Assembly (NCBI RefSeq): GCF_963678635.1
Contig: NC_087064.1
Span: 12,803,989 to 12,867,988, forward strand
DNA: 64,000 nucleotides
Source: Symsagittifera roscoffensis
Lineage: Eukaryota; Xenacoelomorpha; Acoela; Convolutidae
Direction: 5' to 3'
The notes under the pieces are model-generated. The model had not been told where the DNA came from and ran no database searches. It saw only the letters and a list, made by a program, of their open reading frames with translations. The position numbers were made by a program, and so were the translations under genes. Positions 17,501-26,100 of this stretch are shown in pieces; within the stretch, counting starts at the first letter, position 1; every line of letters begins with the position of its first letter.

Positions 17501-19310
17501 CACGAACTTGGGAGTGGTATGGAAGCTATTAAGACCCTCCCGGTGTCCACATCCCCACGCGAGTCTGATCGAGGAAACCACCGAGCGAGTGAGGTTAGCA
17601 CCAACGGAAGATGAAGATCTGGCAAAGTTGAGTGTGCTGCATAAGCTAATTTCACCTCAGATGCAAGAGCCAGGCGAAAAGACTAGTAATCCCGGGTCAG
17701 CAAAGAAATTGGAGCCGGGTAGCTGTCTGGATTCGACGTGTGGAAACGGAGAGCACACTTGCGATGGACGGTCATGCGTTAGAATACTGTCATTTCAAAA
17801 AGAAGACCTGGTCACTTGGTTCGAAGACATAACAGAAAGGGAGAAAAGTGAAGTGCAAATAGTAGCGGAGTGTTACGCGAGAACCACGGTGAATATAGCG
17901 ACAGCTCTCGGATTCTTCTCGAGAATGTGTAGTCTGCAGTCACTGGAAAGACTAGAATCTGAACATCATTTAGTGACGGCGTTGAGCGTAGAATCATGGC
18001 CCGGAGTGTTGCAGGTGACTCAAAAACACATCCGGAGCTGGAAGGTTGGTCTCGAGACGGAAATGGGATTTCCCATGAGCGAAGCTTATGGCTTGCCATT
18101 GAACGCGAAATCGCTGATAGGGTCAATGATGGCCAACTTGTGCGGAAGTCACTGCCCACTGCACATGGTGATGGTGGAAGCATCCAGCCAGAGAGTACTG
18201 GTGGACAAGGCCTTCTCAGTGCCCAAGTGCGTGAGGTTGGCTCGGATATCGCATCATTCGCACAAGTTGTTGAGAAAAATCAGGGGGACAGTACCAAAAG
18301 AATTGAGAGATGACTTGAGTGAAATCTGGGGAGAAGAACTTTTGAAGTTGGAGAGAGAGAACACAAGCGATCACGAGAGACAAAACGTGATCGGAAAACC
18401 TGTGGGAAGTGCTCCAAACCTGGAAGATAACGACACGATGCATGAGAAAATGATGGAGCTCGAGCCTCTCTTGGAAGCCTCGGGGGAGCGTAACCTCAGG
18501 AGCATTGAAATCACCCATGGAGAATGCCCATGCCACTGTTTAGCGCAAACGGTGTGGTATCCAGATCACAAGAACCTTTGCCTGGTGTGGGATATGGAAG
18601 AAATCCGGTCGATCGGACTACCGGATCACCGACAGAAGGTGACGATCTTGGTAGTGAGTACGATGTTGGCTCTGAGATGGATAGAAGAGAATATAACGAA
18701 GTATCGGGAAGCGGGGACGCCAACGGCAGAATCAATACACGCGATAGACTACAGTAGGAGACTCGAGTTGTTTGAGACTGCGTGCAAGGTATTCGCCATA
18801 CCAACGGAAGTCAGACATGTCTGGAGCCGTTTGAGGTACTTCCCATGGTTTCGGGCGACGCTGACGTCCTGGTTGTACATGACAACGAAAGATCACATGG
18901 GAAAACATCGAAAGGAGTATCGACAGTTCCAGGCCGAGATTGGGCCGGAAGCTTTCAAGAGACCCCTGTTAACCCATCGTAATGCAATCACGACAGGATG
19001 GAAGAGAGTGGGTAAAATGTCTAGAGACAATACCAAGGCGAGGGAATCGATACTAGAGGAGGACCTGGCGAAGAACGTGAGCTTGAGCCTGCACAACTCC
19101 TTTTGTTTGAACCGGGAATCTAGGGTGAAGGCACTACCCAACCAAGCAAAGAGGTTGCAAGAGCAAAAAGAATGGATGCGATCCTACGAGCAGCTGAAGG
19201 CTTGGGAGGAGATTGTGATTAGCTCCGATGATGAAGAGGAACTGTTGAGACAGTTTGCCGTATCTAGTACTTCAGGATGCAGTACCTACAAGGCGAAGAG
19301 TGCGAGATGA
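11508..19310 (+). CDS. 2600-codon accessory ORF: SGNH hydrolase domain, second SGNH-like domain, then unknown regions
   Basis: It sits in the env position but shows no signal peptide or obvious envelope features. Residues about 48-215 form a complete SGNH/GDSL hydrolase domain: block I VGDSLV (Ser58), block III GTNDVS (Asn107), block V SDGIHF (Asp201, His204). Residues about 475-695 look like a second, altered SGNH fold: AGSDF (482-485, Ser and Asp swapped), AGMNDH (532-536), GDDHP (685-689). A conserved-looking middle (about 700-1280) includes a hydrophobic stretch at about 832-868. Residues 1290-1700 are acidic and basic low complexity. The C-terminal third (about 1750-2600) is probably folded, has two Cys-rich spots (about 2075-2091, 2337-2342), and ends with an acidic motif EEIVISSDDEEE. 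The listed start is GTG; the first in-frame ATG is 11,760 (codon 85), after the catalytic Ser. SGNH enzymes are esterases or deacetylases; the substrate is unknown. Confidence 0.85.
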   Translation: MILSYKKNTEGRYYRHNRLDWSTEQKARRDCFHDAAWVQYLAPPRVPEGAVHLIVGDSLVRVLTRIRSHWQTGILSFAGAATPQMLATLDMLGMTKVYTVTLMVGTNDVSRGEARKITRLHDKVSCLLEELRIQMDPILLTICTVPYNMMFDKHALEMNEKVRNLNKVIRDIHRKSVLPVRLLDVAERMEKEGFPEDTSSDGIHFDRPRGAEWLNDVFQEHINALEADLLETAQFTLGPPPNPPFLASRALSGRLGPRVDTRDSSRSSQTRLQSATPMESEEVTSSTPPSSAISSVVVAESKRENKSMETARLRYPEKVKELDLESLECRQELAETLGIERVSHEDLNRHHCVDWLKAHEAHFSRAKLMETTDLTGIPTKAIMGPINYRPLKLLGSPGLIAEPPKHRTSIARIRLATPAQLKVVDKLLNPGGTGLPDAAYEGSKLAEDPRYGKPCGSTQLAKTLAVYDRADPAAARVVIVAGSDFEGTSPKLFWPETLIYFLPGAELNQMLTLVVAIKSEMPCEPELLLFAGMNDHLHAMGLLEQLKGDEIPTSRKIWEAIQALFAAMNEVQENVVSRFGSKTKVVFTTSPGYANMPPALQFVYAVLILIAEGNEWRILMAAPNRELEPSNLRLRKSELAAAWADISHALRGFYGLADILIVLDEVLLLEISNFARQLKFSPVIGDDHPAISKLTASLWFRSMDVKITNSTSKSRGPSNERRNVAETEKQLGSLKYRLTQENGWWPFLTPRLENATNKTREEAPLLVKQVWSFLEKQLELAELRDMTVARFVSAANEVTIGGFWREHAKGELKTRRDYEILKFLSPCWEKEFLAGIFGTTATIFGAFVQEILGMPISLLLALYLVYPRYLFNMGPAYMFSRGVETLRVDGYLALVLLTHGELVSFHRLMEYGEPLSMGRVHTSIETSSYKCAAGLKTLLVQYLMMQNRHMTGEDENPTSREEWKKTNRGMPLLTDLCLAMRSDPMGIIRGLEEVVTCIYGPAVTYAFPDPLVTTYRHSVTHLSLISILDGTALNWCQQEVLRGRMSNTVLFGKVKDAELIVYNFKGQMQCRMGGKREGPIEMYPKFWNLNPLTADGREILRIPAWKECFALVKRELETIMEKEILPATMPEFPIVRRMTLGMNSPLVVPSIMARMTTEEMQKDFTDGWDPLFIGYTAAVYFHTSEMKVNSWTTQAKKSRGSQPPGYEVRKVLRTLEKEGLENMLPIWDDGRMIVMEGHVALVDDMKFATRKYKAPYGLEQVEIRQEGTELDAAGQLHVALTEYKKLDPTTPSPLSVDTPGDKRSGPVEDRFKKILERRRHESEEESMDETLSEAGEDMEVGNTPEPGPSGEERTTQELLKDLSEENWADTATPPLIPSPRKDLELPLASETFNMGMILLSSEEREKNTFEGNRDISLGSLKDDAWQEFLEEFNQEVGSETTLDKFKKELWDTVVRFGEPLLIGTGLDEKARKELLSKLVELRNSRSKTREEKCEDSSTRRQKTVDKMVDDIKRDKVGTSNMIKSTNILKARAGGRQELEGVDGEVESVMVATTPSSRDVKTRKRKREVEGLGSLSVDAVSEGNLRETAPMVLARCKTAAYKSSSELRRPLEVEREIEVSTSSTSEEDFKPQKINVKRGSTNGQTWEVDVGKEWISKAHQATGKRVTSDPLERNKTRNTSRTWWVALETLKEMEDCWKKLDSGVARKRRNWATQQKAEVNRIEMASHLKRSWQSLLKDHFEEAMRTPSSAPPLMANPFVRTAGQLMFTGNLVGIELETLTSYDRLKLGSKKLDVYQALMQHVARDNSGLSLARRKDATCFLRRIMSMMSDSTILACQQRASVSKTMEKRVSTVILNVYQSTGIEKEEGSRLSLENHRKLDEVRRFYNKKFEEEHDVHRNLASSEQYSRISEKGEYQYVSGVMGMAYNPFLDSEAGGAHRNHEVAELLKFWTERIMEIDAVEKEGPSLGLILEKTPEVVSIPRSNKRVEVNMGDGNGLLTTNLGVVWKLLRPSRCPHPHASLIEETTERVRLAPTEDEDLAKLSVLHKLISPQMQEPGEKTSNPGSAKKLEPGSCLDSTCGNGEHTCDGRSCVRILSFQKEDLVTWFEDITEREKSEVQIVAECYARTTVNIATALGFFSRMCSLQSLERLESEHHLVTALSVESWPGVLQVTQKHIRSWKVGLETEMGFPMSEAYGLPLNAKSLIGSMMANLCGSHCPLHMVMVEASSQRVLVDKAFSVPKCVRLARISHHSHKLLRKIRGTVPKELRDDLSEIWGEELLKLERENTSDHERQNVIGKPVGSAPNLEDNDTMHEKMMELEPLLEASGERNLRSIEITHGECPCHCLAQTVWYPDHKNLCLVWDMEEIRSIGLPDHRQKVTILVVSTMLALRWIEENITKYREAGTPTAESIHAIDYSRRLELFETACKVFAIPTEVRHVWSRLRYFPWFRATLTSWLYMTTKDHMGKHRKEYRQFQAEIGPEAFKRPLLTHRNAITTGWKRVGKMSRDNTKARESILEEDLAKNVSLSLHNSFCLNRESRVKALPNQAKRLQEQKEWMRSYEQLKAWEEIVISSDDEEELLRQFAVSSTSGCSTYKAKSAR

Positions 19311-20640
19311 GCAGGTGGCTCGAATGGATCTTGAGTCTTGAGAGGGAAAGGGGGGCTTGAGCGTGGATCCGGGTGAAACTTGGATTCACGAAAAAGAAGT
19401 TTTAAAAAAAAGCAAATATTGTTATTAATATACTATATTTATTATATAAATCAAAATGCTGCATGACAATTTCCTGATTGAATAGGACAAAAGAAATTTT
19501 AAATGATTGGCTTGGAAAGCAAGAATTCAAGGGTGCAGGTGTGTGCAGATTTTGATTGCTGTTTAGCGATAGTGTGAAAATTTTACATGGCTGTGAATTT
19601 TGGGGTGTAGATAAGCTTAAGTCTGCTGCAAACTTCTGTAAATGACCACTGGCACTGTATCTTGAGTAACACTCGGTTTTCTGGGACTCACTGGCAGAAG
19701 ACAGCACGCGATGAGGACATCGATCTCGAGTCCGGGGAGTATGTGCCAGTCGGTCATATTTGGAAGTTTGACCTTGAGAGAAGCAAAAAACACTTGATTT
19801 AGGAGAGAAATTTAATTTTTCAAAATTTCGAATGGAGCATGTCATGCACGATTTTCTCGCGATAACTAAAAAATCAGAAAAAGAGAAGTCAGAACAATCG
19901 AGTAACAATCGCGGGAAAGTTGCTAAATAAAACGGTGGGAAATTGCTATTCGCAATTTCTGTCACAATAGAACAAGAGTAGAGCTGTCCCATCCAAAACA
20001 GAGACGAGAGCATTCCCACGAACTGGATTGTTGTGACTGGAGTACTATTATTAACTGGACCAGAGTGAACCTTCGGTGGAAAGGTGGACAGCTAGAGTGT
20101 CCCAATGGTTCACGAGAACTTACAGTCTAGAGAAAAAACTTGTTATTATTATTAAAACTGACTAACATTAAACTCATTTTAGTTACTTTATTAATTCTTG
20201 AGTTGCTTACCGGCTTATTTACTTCCTGGTTCTTGAGCGTGCTACAATGTGAGTACTTAATTTAAATTCCTAGAGTGTGTTTTATAATTGTTATGTTGAG
20301 GTAAGGCGAGTTTTAGGTTGATCCATCTGAAATGGATCAAAGTTCCACTGTCTAATAAAAAGTAACTTAACGGATTGTTCCAACCCAGTTTTTAACGGCG
20401 TTCATGTATTTTGGGTATCTAGAGACCTAAGTATGGGGATGTTTCTAATTCTAGAGTGGGGGGATATTTTAGTAGTAGCCTTTAAGCTGTAACGGGTCGT
20501 AGTCTCATGTCACAAACGAACCGAACTGGCTCCGACCGTTCTTGAGGTAGAAAAACACAAGAGATGGTGTCCCTGACCCTTGAGCCAGTGGTTATAGGGC
20601 CTATTTTTCTTAAGCCTCATGTATGACTGCAGTAGACGAA
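19311..20640 (+). other. Non-coding 3' region of the retroelement
   Basis: There is no credible gene. The stretch is AT-rich with nine copies of CTTGAG (for example near 19,331, 19,337, 19,357, 19,662, 19,771, 20,197, 20,233, 20,542 and 20,579), the hexamer that marks the element. It may be the 3' untranslated region or the start of the 3' LTR. Confidence 0.5.
19341..19356 (+). other. Candidate polypurine tract at the 3' end of the coding region
   Basis: A run of 16 purines (GAGAGGGAAAGGGGGG) lies 30 bp after the last stop codon, followed by CTTGAGCG. A purine tract just upstream of the 3' LTR primes plus-strand synthesis in LTR elements. The location fits, but without a visible LTR pair the call remains a candidate. 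Confidence 0.45.
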
Positions 20641-21437
20641 TGTTACATTGGTTTTTTCGGTTATTTTTTTATGTTTTTTGTTTTTCTTGGGTACTATACT
20701 AGTTTTTGTTTGGTTTTGCTTATATCTTTAAGTGTTTTTGGTCACAAACCACTCAGGGGATGAGGAGACGGCCGATCCCCCCACCCTTCCTGGTTCGTGA
20801 ATTTTCGGTCTTAACCAGGTTAAAAAACTATTCACGGCAATTCGGAAGGCCTCCGCGTTCCGAACTACCCTTCCGCCCCGGCGGTTTAGGCCTATTAAGG
20901 GCGTTAATGTGAGCATCCGCTCGGCGCGGAGTGCTCGTTAACGGTTCTGCCGGTCATGATGTTAAAAAAGAATAACACCCAGGAGCGCCATAAAAACATA
21001 CATGTAACATTCGCCCGGAAGATACATATCGACCGATAACAAAACTAAGTCTTAAGACGACTGGCTAGCGTCTAAACAGAGCTTTGCATGTTTTTCACCG
21101 TCTCTACCAAGCCAGTACTTTTCGGTGGTCTTTCTTACATCGGGTCGACAAAAACGTTACTGCTCTCCGGCTTCGACCAGAACGCTCAAATTAACTGAAT
21201 TACATGCAAAGATAGTGAGCTCATGGCTGGGTCTCTGTATCCCCAGACCACGAGGTCACTCCTAAAAACAGGGCTACTACTTATCATATTACTATTGTTT
21301 TTGTTCAGTAGATAGAAATCATCATCTCCATCGAAGATGGATCAACCCTTTCCCCCACTCCTAGCTTCTCATCCTTATCAAAACGAATCCAGTTGTTAAT
21401 TAAATTCAATTCAGGACATGACAAGAAGCTGAAAGTT

Positions 21438-21447
21438 TATATAAAAG
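21438..21447 (+). promoter_or_regulatory. TATA box (TATATAAAAG)
   Basis: A near-consensus TATA element sits in GTTTATATAAAAGGC. It is followed 689 bp later by AATAAA and by no gene before 23,154. It could be the U3 promoter of an LTR or a cryptic site. Confidence 0.35.
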
Positions 21448-21570
21448 GCTAAAAGTTCCAGTCCCGAAACCCTTCCGGATTCTTGAATCCAGTGAATCAA
21501 GCTCCTTAAGTTCAATTTCACACCAATCCGGAAGGCTTGTTCTCACCCTTCACCGTTGTTGGCAACGGCC

Positions 21571-21602
21571 TTGCAACTATTGTAGCAGCACAATAGTTGC
21601 AA
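21571..21602 (+). repeat. Perfect 13-bp hairpin with 6-base loop
   Basis: TTGCAACTATTGT at 21,571-21,583 pairs perfectly with ACAATAGTTGCAA at 21,590-21,602 around the loop AGCAGC. It lies about 130 bp after the TATA box, so it would be in the 5' part of any transcript from that site. Confidence 0.85.
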
Positions 21603-22126
21603 CTTGGAACGTTCTCTGCTATTGTAGTTCGTTGTTGTTTTTCTTTAATCTCGATTTTCGTTCTGTTCGCAATCACAGATAAAGTTGTTCTGTTTTTCAC
21701 TCGCTTTTTGTTAAAATGGCCGTTTCAGCATTTCTCAGAAATGTGACGTCATCATTCGAATTTTTGAAAATTTAAAATACTAGAATATTCTAGCCCTCAC
21801 CGTTTGGCTAAACGTTCCAATAACGTCGCTAATCCTTCGAAATCATCAACTCGGAAGGCTTACTGCTCAAAATTCGAATCCTGCATAAATTGCATTTTGG
21901 CCATTCTGGTCGAATGTCACATCTACAACTACAGTCTCACAAACCAAGACTCTACTCTTCAACTTCCTTAAGCAGCAACTTCAATCAACCTTCAATCTCG
22001 ACAATCCATGCACTTTCTTCATCAAATGCCGTTGCAACACATGTCGTTCCTGAACATTAACAATTTAACTCAAAGCTTGAATTACGCAAACTCAAAATTT
22101 CACTTTTATATGTTGTATCATTCACT

Positions 22127-22132
22127 AATAAA
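22127..22132 (+). promoter_or_regulatory. AATAAA polyadenylation signal candidate
   Basis: AATAAA is followed by a T-rich stretch (GTTTATTTCTTCTTCTTC), as at poly(A) sites. It is consistent with the 3' end of a transcript from the left, possibly that of the retroelement. Confidence 0.35.
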
Positions 22133-22769
22133 GTTTATTTCTTCTTCTTCATCGACGTCTATAAAAGGAAAGCAGGTTGCTGCGCATGTAGCACGAAATG
22201 TTCCGATCACATTCATAAAATGGATGGCCCTATCCAGTTTTTGCACTGATACTGGTTTCGACTTTTTCCATTTTTCCCAGCTGGATGTTAACCGCAGATA
22301 TCCACGCCATTAGCCCCCGTTTCGTCAACAATTTGATCTAGTTTCAACTCGTTTTTCCAATTACGGTCATATCCGAACTGATCTACTCTTGTTGCTTCCG
22401 TGTTGCCGGCACGTTAGTTCTGATAAAGTTGGCCAAAAGTTTTATCATCAGTGGGAATGGCGTTGATTGAATGTCCATCGGTCTAACACTCCAAAGGAGG
22501 CCACGAGGTGGATGCAGGGTTCATGCGCTAGGGGCGCTCCGTCGCTGTCACCATGTAACAAAGCTAATAAGTTTAGATAAGATGTGAAATCATGGCGTGA
22601 CAATTCATAGTTCAGCAATGGAATGTCATTTTTGGCTCCCAAATGGAAGCTAAATAATTCCGAAAACTAGTGATACTTGTTTAAAATTAAGTTTTAAGGT
22701 CTTAAATTAGGTATAATTTAGCTTGTAAGTCTGCTCGCTGGCTTAATTCGCTCGAATTAAGACAAAAAA

Positions 22770-22990
22770 TTAAAAATTTTGAACCGGTTTTTATCGACAC
22801 TGGGAAAATTTTCATAGATTTTTTATTGTTGTACGGATCACGACTGAAAGGTCTTTATGTCCCAGTCCGATGATTTTTTTTGGTACCTGTTTTTGCGTGG
22901 GAAACAAAAAACTAAAACACCCGAATACAAAGTTCCTCCCCATTCTCAATGGTCGGAATAATAAAACCATAATGAAGACTATGTTTCTGA
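22770..22990 (+). repeat. Dispersed repeat family C, copy 1
   Basis: It contains GACACTGGGAAAAT, then CACGACTGAAAGG, then (reversed) the sequence read elsewhere as TTGTATTCGGGTGT. Related copies are at about 37,915-38,060 (-), 46,370-46,580 (-) and 47,780-47,935 (+), with a partial copy near 44,990-45,090. No ORF is present; it is probably a non-autonomous element. Confidence 0.6.
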
Positions 22991-23153
22991 CTGCTCGAAC
23001 GTTAAGGCCAAAGAATGTTTTTTACCAAAGAATGAAATGACAAAGATGTTTTTTAAGAGTGTCATTTGTCACTACCTACCTACCTTCTAAATTATTTTCA
23101 CTGCTTGCTGATTTTCGAATAAAGTAATTGAGAGGTTTTCTTTTAGGTTAGCT

Positions 23154-26100
23154 ATGCCCAAGAAAGCAGGAAAAAAGAAAAATAAGTTTGATTTCCTTGA
23201 TAACGACAAACCCGAGACAGATGGAATTACTGAAGCCTCTAAGGTTCTGTTGTTTGTTTAAAATGAATTGAAACATTTTGGTACGGATGAATTGAACTGA
23301 ATCTTCCAGTATTCTCTGTGGTGAAATTGTGACTGTATCTTTAGGAAGTTGTTAGTGATTTGAAAGACTTGAGTATCAAATCCCAAGCCCCAGAAGCACC
23401 TGTGTTCGAAACAGAAACAGCCACCAATGGGAAGTCGGACGCTCTCGAAGATGATGAAGAGGAAAAAATGTACGACTCTGAGGAAGAAGCAGCAAAACTG
23501 AGGCTGGAGCGCGATGAGAAGTTGGCAACTGAATCAGCAGCCAAGATGTCAAAGAAAGATATGCGCAAACAGAAGAAAAAGGAAAAATTACAGTCTCAAT
23601 ACGACGCTATTATTAATCATGGTGATGGTGACCAATTCACACTAGCACAGCAAGATGACGCTTATAAAGGTAAGGATTAAAGAGTTCGCATGTCAATTAG
23701 GGGTCAAATAATAAGGTCAAGAATATGGCTTTAAGTTGCGGATGATTGAAAGCGATATGACAGCCTTCATAACTCGTCGATACTGAATCAAGAGATAAAA
23801 AAAACAAGAAATTGGAAAATAAGCTTAGCGTTGCCTTGCTAATAGTCGCAATCGCACTAACTGAACATAGATTCAAATCTGTTTTCTGAGACTGACTAAT
23901 ATACTTCCGACATGCATAGAATCCTCCCAAACGCTACGTAACTGCTTGGTTATATAAAAACTCGGTGCAATACGCAAAAATGGATGTGGTCGAGGCGTCA
24001 GATCCAATTTAACGACATCGAAAAACGTTCGTTGATTTATGATATTTGGGCTCTACCAAAATAGTTTTTAAAACCCAAGACTGTTGTAAAACTAAGGCTG
24101 AATCAGGCTGAGTCAGCTTACATTTAGAATGAGAAATACCAGTTTTGCGAACATGGTTCGCGTTTTTTCTACAGGTTTGGTTCGCAAAACCTCTAAAAAA
24201 TAACAGGGGCAAATTTGTTATAGAATCCTATGCTTCTTTGTACAGTAGCCCAATTTTTCTCTAATCAAAGAGCCAAACATAAAAATATAACAAAAAGAAG
24301 CTTGATTTTTAGGGCTGGAAAACGCGATTGACATTCAAATTAACCGATTTAGCTTATCGGCAAGAGGCAAAGAACTATTTGTGAATGCTGATTTGCACAT
24401 CACAAATGGCAGGAGATATGGCCTTGTAGGCCCAAACGGACACGGAAAGACAACACTTTTACAACACATTGCAGCTCGCAAACTAAACATTCCTCCGAAT
24501 ATAGATGTACTGTTATGCGAACAAGAAGTTAGGGCTGATGATACTCCGGCGTTTGAAGCAGTCTTAGAAGCTGACACAGTTAGAACTTCGTTGCTAGCCA
24601 AGGAGGCTGAACTTACACAGCAGTTAGAAGCCTCGACAGGAACATCAGCAGAGTCAATAGCAGAACAACTGAAAGAAGTCTCAGAAGAGCTAAAGGCGAT
24701 CGGAGCAGATTCAGCGGAGTCGAGAGTGCGCCGAATCCTAGCGGGTCTCCAGTTCACAGAAGAGATGATGCGCAGACCTACAAAACATTTCTCAGGAGGT
24801 TGGAGGATGAGGGTATCTTTAGCCAGAGCCCTGTTTGTGGAACCGACACTTCTTTTGCTAGACGAACCGACAAATCACTTGGACCTCAATGCTGTCATCT
24901 GGCTCGATCACTATCTTCAGGTATCTAACATAATTTCATATTGATAAAAAGTGAAGTGTGAGCGTGTAAATAATATATGTTATCCTTTTTGTTTTCTTAA
25001 AGGCATTTTTGATTAAGTTAGTAAAGTTCCAATTTGCTTGATAAATGATCGCGCTATAAAGTTTCGCCAAGAATGATCCTCGAATTTTTCAGACTAGATT
25101 CCAGGAAAAAGTGTTGAAAATTCAATAAAATGAAAAGTTTTGCTCAATATTTTAACGTATTTGTGGAATCTTGCAGGAGTGGAAGAAGACATTACTAATA
25201 GTGTCTCACGACCAGAGCTTTCTGGACAATGTGTGCACGGACATCATTCACCTGGACATGCAGAAGCTGTTCTATTACAGAGGCAACTACTCCCAATTCA
25301 AACACATGTTGACTCAGAAGAGAAAAGAGCAGCTTAAAGAGTACGAGAAACAGGAGAAGGCCATCAAGGAGATGAAGGCCAACAACAAGAGTAAAAAGGT
25401 ACAGATACTCAAGGGCATCACTTGGCATGCTGAAGTTACAGAGAAAAAATTTTTAAACATTTTTTTAAACTTGTCATCGTCGAATTTTTGTTGCGTTCAT
25501 GGAAGTGAATAGCAATCTTTGTCCGAAAAGCTTCATTTTTTAAATCGAAGTTATGAATAGTTGGGATATAAATTGTTCCGAACCATACATTTCATGAAGC
25601 AAAAAGCGAACAAGCTGAAAGCTGCAATAACTACCCGTTGTTATTTGACAAATACGAACCCGTTGTTATTTGACAAATACGAAGTTGGATTGAGAAACTG
25701 GAAATAGAATAGAAGCAATATGAATTGTGGAAGCAAAGCAAGAATAACGCCATGCGGAACAATTTTTGTTTTACAGGCAGCCGAGAGTGAAATGAAAAGC
25801 AAGCAAGCTAAAAAGGCAGAGAAAGATAAGAAAACGGGGAAGAACAGAGGCCAAGAGGACGACGAAGATCAGGGACCAGCTGAGCTGCTGAAGAGACCCA
25901 AAGAGTACAAGGTCAAGTTCAATTTCCCGAACCCGCCCAAACTATCCCCACCCATATTGGGCTTGCACGACGTCACGTTCCAGTACAACGATAAAAGTCC
26001 AATATTGTTCAAAGACATCAATTTTGGAATTGATATGTCAACGAGGATAGCAATCGTGGGTCCCAACGGGGTCGGCAAAAGTACATTTTTGAATTTATTA

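Larger units (their letters stand above)
1..20600 (+). mobile_element. Giant Ty3/gypsy-type retroelement carrying macrodomain and SGNH domains (left end outside window, right end uncertain)
   Basis: The order gag, zinc knuckles, aspartic protease, reverse transcriptase, RNase H, integrase and GPY/F module is that of Ty3/gypsy (Metaviridae). Its ORFs span 2458-19310, far longer than the usual 5-12 kb of the group, because of a roughly 400-residue insert before integrase, a C-terminal macrodomain-like extension on pol, and a separate 2600-codon ORF. I found no LTR pair: segments of 1-1400 do not recur in 19,311-22,700 by eye, so the 5' LTR is probably left of the window. The right limit of about 20.6 kb is inferred from where the element-typical hexamer CTTGAG stops being frequent. 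It could run to about 22.7 kb if the TATA and AATAAA region is the 3' LTR. The two frame changes in pol suggest an old or non-autonomous copy, or programmed recoding. Confidence 0.85.
20641..23150 (+). other. Gene-free stretch: possible 3' LTR, then upstream region of the ABCF1 gene
   Basis: No coding exon is recognised here. The motif CGGAAGGC or CTTCCGG recurs (near 20,837, 21,472, 21,528 and 21,853). A TATA box at 21,438, a TGACGTCA site at 21,744, a hairpin at 21,571 and an AATAAA at 22,127 give an LTR-like layout (promoter, then polyadenylation about 700 bp later), but it could equally be an unrelated repeat. The region from 22,770 on contains a dispersed repeat (listed separately). Confidence 0.4.

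Noticed and set aside
11508-19310. Accessory ORF as a retroviral envelope gene
   Set aside because: No signal peptide at the start, no furin-type site with fusion peptide, no C-terminal membrane anchor; it begins with an SGNH hydrolase domain instead.
20706-20912. 68-codon plus-strand frame after the element
   Set aside because: No family resemblance, unusual composition, overlaps a reverse frame of similar length; no splice or start context.
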